This document shows, piece by piece, positions 1 to 5,351 of a stretch of DNA of 5,858 nucleotides. The position numbers and the translations under genes were made by a program. The notes under the pieces were generated by a model. It was given only the letters and a program-made list of their open reading frames with translations. It did not search any database and was not told the DNA's origin. The stretch comes from Cyclobacteriaceae bacterium (GTDB lineage Bacteria; Bacteroidota; Bacteroidia; Cytophagales; Cyclobacteriaceae), in NCBI GenBank assembly GCA_030589835.1, contig JAUUZS010000298.1:1-5858 (forward strand), read 5' to 3'. The stretch's first letter is position 1. Each line of letters starts with the position of its first letter.

Positions 1-965
1 AGAGGGCTGGCGACATTTTTTCCTGCAATACCGTACGCTGTTCCATGGTCAGGCGATGTCCGGACCTTCGGAATACCGGCAGTGAAATTTACTCCACTTT
101 CAAATCCGAGCATTTTAAAGGGTATCAATCCCTGATCGTGATACATCGCCAGGATGCCGTCAAATTTTTGGTACTGCAATGTTCCGAAAAAGCCATCTGA
201 AGGAAATGGCCCAAATACCAAATGGCCTTTGTTTTTGAATTTCGAAATAACCGGTTCGATTATTTCAGTTTCTTCCTTTCCGAGCAATCCATCTTCGCCC
301 GCATGCGGATTTAATCCCAGAAGGGCCACCTTGGGTTTGTCAATACCAAAATCGTTTTTCAATGTTTTGATCATGATATTCAACTTAAGCTCGACTTTTT
401 CTTGTGTTAAATGCTCACTTATTTCACAAATCGGCAAATGGGCCGTCACCACCCCTATTCTTAAATCTTCATTCACCATCAGCATCAGATTGTCTTTTGC
501 ACCCAATTCTTCAGATATAAAATCGGTATGGCCGACAAATTTAAAATCCTCCCTTTGAATATTTTTTTTATTTATCGGAGCGGTTACCAGCGCATCAATT
601 TTGTTGTCTTTCAAATAATTTACGGCTTCTCTGAGCGCCAAAAAAGCACAATTTCCCGCTTCATCACTCACTTTACCCACTTTTATTTCTGCCATTTCAT
701 TCCAGCAATTCACAACATTTATTTTGCGGGGGTTCAAATCCTTTATTGATTTTATCTGACTGTAGTGAAAATCTTCCATATTAATCATCTTGCGATAAAA
801 GGACAACACTTTTGTGGAACCAAATATTAGCGGCGTAATGTGGTCTAGTATCCTTGAATCTGATAGGGCTTTAATGATAATTTCAGGCCCTATTCCATTA
901 ATATCCCCTATCGTGATTCCTATGATTGGTTTATTTACTTTAACTTTGTTTTGTGTTTCGTCCAT
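1..965 (-). CDS. pdxA: 4-hydroxythreonine-4-phosphate dehydrogenase, partial (3' end off the left edge)
   Basis: PdxA (EC 1.1.1.262) oxidises 4-phosphohydroxy-L-threonine with NAD(P)+ in the DXP-dependent route to pyridoxal 5'-phosphate, acting as a cytoplasmic, metal-dependent homodimer. The reading frame from ATG at 965 is open to base 1 and gives 321 codons with no stop. Visible motifs are GDINGIGPE near residue 21, VGHTD with substrate-site His146, HLP with His176, LNPHAGE with His221, GPFPSDGFF, YHDQG with His276, and RTSPDHGTAYGIAGK near the break. His176, His221 and His276 have the same spacing as the E. coli metal ligands His166, His211 and His266, which supports an active enzyme. Roughly 20-40 C-terminal residues should lie beyond the window. 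The start is supported by a good promoter about 40 nt upstream. The gene is divergent from rsmA. GDINGIGPE in place of GDPAGIGPE is typical of Bacteroidota. Confidence 0.97.
   Translation of the reverse strand, partial: MDETQNKVKVNKPIIGITIGDINGIGPEIIIKALSDSRILDHITPLIFGSTKVLSFYRKMINMEDFHYSQIKSIKDLNPRKINVVNCWNEMAEIKVGKVSDEAGNCAFLALREAVNYLKDNKIDALVTAPINKKNIQREDFKFVGHTDFISEELGAKDNLMLMVNEDLRIGVVTAHLPICEISEHLTQEKVELKLNIMIKTLKNDFGIDKPKVALLGLNPHAGEDGLLGKEETEIIEPVISKFKNKGHLVFGPFPSDGFFGTLQYQKFDGILAMYHDQGLIPFKMLGFESGVNFTAGIPKVRTSPDHGTAYGIAGKNVASP
941..948 (+). promoter_or_regulatory. Possible -7 element for the rsmA operon
   Basis: TAACTTTG fits the Bacteroidota TAnnTTTG -7 element on the plus strand, about 100 nt upstream of the rsmA start and inside the first codons of pdxA. 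No TTG lies 17-23 nt upstream; the nearest is at 926-928, only 12 nt away. It is therefore a half-match. I see no better plus-strand candidate in the 966-1047 spacer. If it is real, the two divergent transcripts would overlap at their 5' ends. Confidence 0.25.
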
Positions 966-1002
966 AATAATCTTCTCGTGTTTTCTATAAATATTAATGA
1001 AT

Positions 1003-1030
1003 CAAATCTAATATGAAGAATAATCTGCAA
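1003..1030 (-). promoter_or_regulatory. Bacteroidota-type promoter driving pdxA
   Basis: Read on the minus strand, this stretch has TTG (1030-1028), a 17-nt spacer, then TAGATTTG (1010-1003). It matches the TTG-N17-23-TAnnTTTG consensus of the Bacteroidota primary sigma factor at every defined position. Transcription would begin near 996, leaving a leader of about 30 nt before the pdxA ATG at 965. No strong Shine-Dalgarno sequence lies in that leader, which is common in this phylum. The call rests on sequence match and position only. Confidence 0.7.
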
Positions 1031-1047
1031 TTTGCGGCTGCAATTTA

Positions 1048-1842
1048 ATGAAATTTAATATGCATGGAGTAAGGCCAAAAAAATTTTTAGGACAACATTT
1101 TCTCAAAGACCAAAATATAGCCCGTAAAATTGTAGATGCCATTTCATTTGAAGGAGCTGATGAATCCATACTTGAGATCGGGCCAGGCACAGGAGTACTC
1201 ACCAATTTCCTGATAGAAAAATCATTTAAAGAAGTAATACTGATCGAAATTGATAGAGAGTCTATTGCCTTTTTAAAGAAAAACTTTGACTCCAATAAGC
1301 TAAATATTGTAGAGGGGGATTTTTTGAAGATAAATATTGACGATCTGTTAAAAACGGACTTTTCCATCATTGGCAATTTTCCCTATAATATATCGAGCCA
1401 AATATTTTTTAAAATCCTCGAACACAAAACGAAAATAAAGGAGGTGGTCTGTATGGTGCAAAAGGAGGTGGGACAACGGATTTGTGCCTCGCATGGGAAT
1501 AAAACTTACGGGATTCTCAGCGTATTACTCGGTGCATATTACCATCTGGAAATGTTGTTCCTGGTACCTCCCGGAGTATTTATTCCTCCTCCTAAGGTCG
1601 ATTCTGCTGTAATCAGACTTAAGCGAAAAGAACACTTCAATTTGGATTGTGATGAAAAGGTATTCAAAAAAATCGTAAAGCAGGGGTTTCAAAATAGACG
1701 TAAAACCTTGCGTAATGCGCTAAAACCAATACTTTTGCCAGTAGAATTGACACAGGACAAAATTTTTAACCTTCGGGCAGAACAGCTTTCTGTAGAAGAT
1801 TATATAAATTTGACAAAAAAAATCCAAAATTGGAAAAAGTAG
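1048..1842 (+). CDS. rsmA: 16S rRNA (adenine(1518)-N6/adenine(1519)-N6)-dimethyltransferase
   Basis: RsmA/KsgA (EC 2.1.1.182) uses S-adenosylmethionine to dimethylate two adjacent adenines in the helix 45 loop of 16S rRNA, a late quality-control step of 30S assembly. The protein is 264 residues, normal for the family. Motifs in order are FLGQHFL (13-19), the SAM-binding LEIGPGTG loop (42-49), the acidic end of strand 2 in IEID (66-69), GDF (90-92), the catalytic NFPY (110-113) followed by NISSQ, the FIPPPKVDSAVIRL signature of the C-terminal domain, and FQNRRKTLRNAL. NFPY rather than NLPY is usual in Bacteroidota. Two starts are possible: ATG 1048, and ATG 1060, which gives MHGVRPKK and aligns better with relatives that begin MxxVRAKK. 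I keep 1048 but consider 1060 equally likely. Neither has a clear Shine-Dalgarno sequence. Its stop overlaps mgtE by 13 nt. Confidence 0.98.
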   Translation: MKFNMHGVRPKKFLGQHFLKDQNIARKIVDAISFEGADESILEIGPGTGVLTNFLIEKSFKEVILIEIDRESIAFLKKNFDSNKLNIVEGDFLKINIDDLLKTDFSIIGNFPYNISSQIFFKILEHKTKIKEVVCMVQKEVGQRICASHGNKTYGILSVLLGAYYHLEMLFLVPPGVFIPPPKVDSAVIRLKRKEHFNLDCDEKVFKKIVKQGFQNRRKTLRNALKPILLPVELTQDKIFNLRAEQLSVEDYINLTKKIQNWKK

Positions 1843-3191
1843 CTCCATTTGAACTTACTCAAGATTTCCTGGAAAGGATTCGCGAAGCGGTAGAAAACAG
1901 TGATGATGTTTTTATCCGTGAAAGCCTTGAACTGGTAAGACATGAGGATGTATCGGCCTTATTGGAAGAATTTAATGCCGAGCAATCAAAGTATGTACTG
2001 GAACTGCTGGATAAAGAGGTAGCATCAGATGTAATAGAGGACCTGGACGAGGATACACGTGCCAAATTTCTTGCCGCGTTCAATCCGGAAGAGATTGCGG
2101 AGTATATTGAAAATATTGAAACAGATGATGCTGCTGATATACTGAATGATTTGCCTGTAAAAGCCCGAGAAGAAGTAATTGCCAATATTAAAAGCAACGA
2201 AAAGGCAAATTTCATTATCGAGCTTTTAAGATACGATGAGGACTGCGCAGGAGGCCTGATGGGGAAAGAGCTCATCAAAGCCAACGTAAATTGGAATGTT
2301 GTACAGTGCATTGAAGAGATCAGAAGGCAGGCTGAAAATGTAGAGAAAATCTATGCCGTGTATGTTGTGAATGATAACGATGAGCTGATAGGTAGAGTGT
2401 CATTGAAAGAGATTGTTCTGGCAAAATCAACAGCCAAAATAGCCGATATTTACAACACTGAGATCATTTCGGTGTACACCTATCAAAAGGAAGAAGAAAT
2501 TGCCGACCTAATGCAAAAGTATGATCTCGAAGCCGCTCCGGTGATTAACGTTCAGGGAAAGCTTGTAGGAAGAATTACAGTCGATGATATTATTGATGTA
2601 ATCACCGAGCTGGCCGACCAGGAGAGAAAACTGATGGCAGGTATTGCAGAGGATGTGGAAGAAGATGATAGTGTATGGATGTTGTCCAGGGCTCGCCTGC
2701 CATGGTTGGTGATTGGTTTGTTAGGAGGTTTGATGGGTGCCCAATTTATAGGGTTTTTCGAAGATGATTTGATGAAAATGGCATCGCTGGCATTTTTCAT
2801 TCCATTAATAATTGCTACTGGTGGCAATGTGGGCATCCAGTCATCAGCGCTGGTGGTACAAAGCCTGGCGTCTATTTCCGTTTTCGAACCCAGCGGTTGG
2901 AAAAAATTTATGAAAACTTTAGTTGTAGCAATATTAAATGGAATAGTGCTTGCAGGTTTAGTTTATGTAATTGTATATTTTTCATACGATGCTACCCTGG
3001 CCTTTATCGTTGGTATTGCACTGTTTTCTGTAGTGATGCTTGCCTCTTTGCTTGGGACAATAATACCATTGATTTTGGATAAATTAGGATTTAATCCTGC
3101 ATTGGCATCAGGGCCTTTCATCACCACGACAATCGACTTACTTGGTCTGGCAGTTTATTTTTTAGTGGCTCATTTTTTATATAATTTTTAA
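1830..3191 (+). CDS. mgtE: Magnesium transporter MgtE
   Basis: MgtE is a homodimeric, Mg2+-gated Mg2+ channel of the inner membrane. The 453 residues match the roughly 450 of the Thermus thermophilus protein. The order is an acidic superhelical N domain (about 8-135), AGGLMGKEL (140-148) leading into two CBS domains (about 145-205 and 206-265), a linker helix, then five membrane helices (about 290-310, 315-342, 363-385, 388-413, 427-450). The pore signature PLIIATGGNVGIQSS is present with GGNVGIQ at 331-337. Asp436 in TTTIDLLG of TM5 corresponds to the pore Asp432 of the Thermus protein. The N and CBS domains sense cytosolic Mg2+ and close the channel when it is plentiful. The start is TTG at 1830: the frame opens only at 1770 and holds no ATG, GTG or other TTG before it, and the first internal Met is residue 132 or later. 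It overlaps rsmA by 13 nt, suggesting translational coupling. No Mg2+ riboswitch is seen. Confidence 0.97.
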   Translation: MEKVAPFELTQDFLERIREAVENSDDVFIRESLELVRHEDVSALLEEFNAEQSKYVLELLDKEVASDVIEDLDEDTRAKFLAAFNPEEIAEYIENIETDDAADILNDLPVKAREEVIANIKSNEKANFIIELLRYDEDCAGGLMGKELIKANVNWNVVQCIEEIRRQAENVEKIYAVYVVNDNDELIGRVSLKEIVLAKSTAKIADIYNTEIISVYTYQKEEEIADLMQKYDLEAAPVINVQGKLVGRITVDDIIDVITELADQERKLMAGIAEDVEEDDSVWMLSRARLPWLVIGLLGGLMGAQFIGFFEDDLMKMASLAFFIPLIIATGGNVGIQSSALVVQSLASISVFEPSGWKKFMKTLVVAILNGIVLAGLVYVIVYFSYDATLAFIVGIALFSVVMLASLLGTIIPLILDKLGFNPALASGPFITTTIDLLGLAVYFLVAHFLYNF

Positions 3192-3207
3192 AATGACGAA
3201 ACAGTAA

Positions 3208-3215
3208 TATTTTTG
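3208..3215 (+). promoter_or_regulatory. Possible -7 element ahead of the dehydrogenase gene
   Basis: TATTTTTG fits TAnnTTTG in the 64-nt gap between mgtE and the dehydrogenase, about 40 nt before the ATG at 3256. No TTG lies 17-23 nt upstream, so it is only half a promoter. A second AT-rich candidate, TTG at 3223 with TATATTTTG at 3242-3250, is one base off in the -7 spacing. Either could give the last two genes of the block their own transcript besides read-through from rsmA-mgtE. Confidence 0.3.
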
Positions 3216-3255
3216 TCGCTTGTTGACAGAAAAAAGAATTTTATATTTTGAAATT

Positions 3256-4200
3256 ATGAAACCAAAAATATTAATAACAGAATCGATTCATGAGTGCATT
3301 ATTCCAATATTAGAGGATATTGGATATGAGGTGCATTATAAACCTAAAATAGACCGGAAGGGAATTCTCGATGTTCTCGAAGATTATATAGGAATTATTA
3401 TTAGGAGTAAAACCCCGGCCGATAAGGAATTGATCAGTGCGGGGGTAAAATTGAAGTTTATTGCCAGATCCGGGGCAGGTATGGACCAGGTAGATCTTGA
3501 ATTTGCCGAAAGGCAAAAAATTACCATGCTCAATGCTCCCGAAGGCAATCGTGATGCCGTGGCCGAGCACGTGCTGGGAATGCTTTTGAACCTTATTAAT
3601 AAGATGCGAAACGCAGATATTCAGGTGAGGCAGAAAATCTGGGATCGTGAAGGAAATCGAGGGGTAGAATTGATGCATCGTACCTTTGGAATCATAGGTT
3701 TTGGAAATATGGGCGAGGCTGTTTCTAAAAGATTAAGCGGGTTTGGCTGTAAAATTATTGCCTATGACAAATACAAAAAAGGATTTTCGAATGATGTTGT
3801 GGAAGAGGTAGAACTCGAAGAACTCTTTGAAAGAGCCGATATTGTTAGTTTTCATGTGCCCTTAACGCCAGAAACCAAGTATTATGTGAACGATGATTTT
3901 ATAGGGCATTTCAAGAAGAATATTATCTTGCTCAATACGGCAAGAGGTGAAATAATGCCTTTAAAGACGTTGGTAAAACAGCTTAAATTAGGTAAAATTG
4001 TTGCCGCAGGTTTGGATGTGCTGGAAAATGAAAAAATGGCCAAGCTTACCGAAGAACAAGATTTGCTATTAGCTGAGTTGTTTGGAATGGATAATGTGCT
4101 CCTGACACCTCATGTTGGTGGCTGGACGGTAGAATCTTATATAAAAATCAGTGAAACGCTTGGTAAGAAAATTGGAGGACTTAAATTAGTGGCCAAATAG
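3256..4200 (+). CDS. D-2-hydroxyacid dehydrogenase, phosphoglycerate dehydrogenase-like
   Basis: This is an NAD-dependent D-isomer-specific 2-hydroxyacid dehydrogenase, 314 residues from ATG 3256 (MKPKILITES). The split catalytic domain includes IARSGAGMDQVD. The Rossmann loop is GFGNMG (148-153). Asp171 at the end of the next strand (AYDKY) predicts preference for NAD over NADP. The catalytic triad is complete: Arg230 (NTARGE), Glu259 (DVLENE) and His286 (TPHVGGW). The Arg-to-Glu spacing of 29 equals that of E. coli SerA (240 to 269). There is no C-terminal ACT domain, so serine feedback of the E. coli kind is not expected, and it lacks the extra C-terminal dimer domain of PdxB. The substrate cannot be fixed from sequence: 3-phosphoglycerate, 4-phosphoerythronate or another 2-hydroxyacid are all possible. 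A TTG at 3220 is in frame, but the ATG start matches the family N-terminus. The next gene follows after 27 nt, so co-transcription is likely. Confidence 0.93.
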   Translation: MKPKILITESIHECIIPILEDIGYEVHYKPKIDRKGILDVLEDYIGIIIRSKTPADKELISAGVKLKFIARSGAGMDQVDLEFAERQKITMLNAPEGNRDAVAEHVLGMLLNLINKMRNADIQVRQKIWDREGNRGVELMHRTFGIIGFGNMGEAVSKRLSGFGCKIIAYDKYKKGFSNDVVEEVELEELFERADIVSFHVPLTPETKYYVNDDFIGHFKKNIILLNTARGEIMPLKTLVKQLKLGKIVAAGLDVLENEKMAKLTEEQDLLLAELFGMDNVLLTPHVGGWTVESYIKISETLGKKIGGLKLVAK

Positions 4201-4216
4201 GGAGATGGGATTTACC

Positions 4217-4223
4217 AGGGGGA
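4217..4223 (+). promoter_or_regulatory. Shine-Dalgarno-like site for the pentapeptide-repeat gene
   Basis: AGGGGGA ends 4 nt before the ATG at 4228. It is the one strongly purine-rich ribosome-binding-like site in front of a gene here, and it supports that ATG. The spacing is short for a classical site, and such sites matter less in Bacteroidota. Confidence 0.45.
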
Positions 4224-4227
4224 ATAA

Positions 4228-5070
4228 ATGAAAGCACAAGGATGGTTACGTCGATTATGGAAAAAGATATATTCAATATCTGAAAAGCCGATTCTAACAT
4301 CCACATTAGTTCTTGTCCTGATGAGTTTTATTGTGCTCAGCGCCAGCCTGCCCTACTATAGGGAAAATTTCCATGATTTTTATGGTCAGGTTTTAGCGGA
4401 GGCTCATGGAATGATTTTTGATATCGCCGTAATTGGCATTTTGATCTTTTGGTTAAACAGGACCGGGGAAATCAGATCGAGGATAAGAACCTATAAAGAT
4501 GAAATCGATGACTTTCGTTTATGGGAATCCGAAGAAGCGGCTTTCAGAACTGTGGGAAATATCAAAAGGCTGAACAGGCATAAATTATACAATATTAACC
4601 TTGCCCATTCCTTTTTGGTGAAAACAAATTTAAATTATGCAACCCTTATTGAGGCAAATTTAAATTATGCCAACCTCTTTAATTCTGCCCTTATTGATGT
4701 GAACCTTGAAGGTGCCCGGTTGAACCAAACCAATTTTGAAAATTGCAATATGAACCAGGCCAAGTTAAAAAAAGCGTATGCCAATGGGGCAATTTTCAAA
4801 GATGCCTATCTGATCAAAGCCAATTTTGAAAAGGCATTTCTTATTAAAGCAGATTTTAAAAATGCGTTTTTAATGGAAACCAATCTTCAGGGAGCATATC
4901 TTACCGGGGCAGATTTTACCAATGCTAATTTGTACAAAGCAGACTTAAGGGGGGCAAAAGGAATTTCCGTTGAAGCGCTCGCCGAAGCTAAAACGCTTTA
5001 TCTTGCGAAATTTGATGTAGAAATACAAGAGAAAATTCATGATAACCATCCCGAATTAATTGGCAAATAG
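4228..5070 (+). CDS. Membrane-anchored pentapeptide-repeat protein
   Basis: A 280-residue protein of unknown function. The N-terminus is basic (WLRRLWKK). Two predicted membrane helices follow at about 22-41 and 60-76, joined by a short loop. Basic residues before the first helix and after the second (NRTGEIRSRIR) predict both termini in the cytoplasm. A charged helical linker (about 77-121, DEIDDFRLWESEEAAFR and GNIKRLNR) leads into an uninterrupted run of 24 pentapeptides (123-242) of the A(N/D)(L/F)xx type. This should fold as a right-handed quadrilateral beta-helix of six four-unit coils. Unit 13 (AYANG, 183-187) has Ala185 in the central core position where Leu, Phe or Met is expected. 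The tail (GAKGISVEALAEAKTLY, then KFD) is a cap often seen after such repeats. The repeat class is certain. It does not look like the free-standing Qnr/MfpA gyrase-protecting proteins because it is membrane-tethered. It is probably co-transcribed with the dehydrogenase 27 nt upstream. Confidence 0.94.
   Translation: MKAQGWLRRLWKKIYSISEKPILTSTLVLVLMSFIVLSASLPYYRENFHDFYGQVLAEAHGMIFDIAVIGILIFWLNRTGEIRSRIRTYKDEIDDFRLWESEEAAFRTVGNIKRLNRHKLYNINLAHSFLVKTNLNYATLIEANLNYANLFNSALIDVNLEGARLNQTNFENCNMNQAKLKKAYANGAIFKDAYLIKANFEKAFLIKADFKNAFLMETNLQGAYLTGADFTNANLYKADLRGAKGISVEALAEAKTLYLAKFDVEIQEKIHDNHPELIGK
4625..4670 (+). repeat. 30-nt internal duplication inside the pentapeptide tract
   Basis: The 16-mer CAAATTTAAATTATGC occurs at 4625-4640 and again at 4655-4670, exactly 30 nt apart. 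Each copy encodes most of NLNYA, so the period is two pentapeptides. Perfect identity including third codon positions points to a recent duplication or slippage event within the repeat region. Confidence 0.85.
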
Positions 5071-5114
5071 GCCTGTTTTTTATTGGAGAGGCACTTCTTA
5101 GGCCCCTCCTGACC

Positions 5115-5150
5115 AACACTTCCTGACAAAGCCCGGGTCTTGTGTTTTTT
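5115..5150 (+). terminator. Candidate terminator of the rsmA-to-pentapeptide gene block
   Basis: AACAC (5115-5119) can pair with GTGTT (5142-5146), enclosing an imperfect GC-centred palindrome around CCCGGG (5132-5137). T5145-T5150 follows or overlaps the stem. It lies 45 nt past the last plus-strand stop. The stem is imperfect, with an A-C mismatch and alternative pairings, so this is a candidate only. A flanking GCCCCT (5102-5107) and AGGGGC (5155-5160) could pair around it. Confidence 0.35.
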
Positions 5151-5279
5151 AAAAAGGGGCATCAATACATCGCAAATCAACAATAATTTCAATCCTTAAA
5201 ACCTGACTGATCCGAAAGGCTGGGAAGAGCAAAATGAAGTATACAAATTATGTGTTGGCAGCTTGCCTGGGGCAGGGAT

Positions 5280-5309
5280 AAAAAAATGCAATTGAGCCTA
5301 ATTCTCGCA
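5280..5309 (-). terminator. Weak candidate terminator for the right-edge minus-strand gene
   Basis: On the minus strand, TGCGAG (5309-5304) can pair with CTC (5296-5294) and GCA (5289-5287). That gives a 6-bp stem with a 4-nt bulge and a 7-nt loop, followed directly by seven Ts (5286-5280). It lies 43 nt past the stop of the gene at 5352. The T-tract is good and the stem is poor. Confidence 0.3.
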
Positions 5310-5351
5310 ACTTATTTATTTACAGTGCTTTAGGTAGTGTATGCCTGGGAT

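Larger units (their letters stand above)
5071..5351. other. Convergent intergenic stretch, no credible gene
   Basis: This stretch separates two converging transcription units. It holds a hairpin-forming GC-rich part (5085-5160), then about 190 nt without a coding signal. The only plus-strand ORF with an ATG that I noticed is 15 codons long (5234-5278, stop 5279-5281). TGCCTGGG is present twice (5264-5271 and 5342-5349). I see no tRNA, insertion-sequence end or inverted repeat framing the region. Confidence 0.6.

Noticed and set aside
154..749. Open plus-strand frames at 154-558 and 528-749.
   Set aside because: They lie antisense to pdxA, whose motifs and metal-ligand spacing are unmistakable. 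Their translations show no family resemblance.
1008..1376. Minus-strand open frame opposite the start of rsmA.
   Set aside because: Low-complexity Ser/Ile/Phe-rich translation antisense to a clearly conserved gene.
1859..2836. Minus-strand open frames at 1859-2311 and 2552-2836.
   Set aside because: Ser-rich antisense shadows of mgtE, with no independent support.
2897..3082. Plus-strand open frame of 61 codons within mgtE.
   Set aside because: It overlaps the TM3-TM4 coding sequence of mgtE in another frame. Its Cys-rich translation is an artefact.
3223..3228. TTGACA resembling an E. coli sigma-70 -35 box.
   Set aside because: Bacteroidota primary sigma factors do not use that element, and no suitable -10 partner is needed to explain the region.
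3220..3255. N-terminal extension of the dehydrogenase from TTG 3220.
   Set aside because: MKPKILITES from ATG 3256 matches the usual family N-terminus, and the extension would overlap the likely promoter and leader.
3310..3678. Minus-strand open frame opposite the dehydrogenase gene.
   Set aside because: An antisense shadow of a gene with a complete catalytic triad.
5085..5109. Hairpin of GGAGAGGC with GCCCCTCC and a 9-nt loop.
   Set aside because: There is no T-tract after it on either strand, so it is not a convincing intrinsic terminator. The T-run at 5075-5080 lies before it.
5234..5281. Tiny ORF, 15 codons, with a lipobox-like LAAC.
   Set aside because: Too short to be a lipoprotein and stops just after the Cys. 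It is most likely chance, at best a remnant.
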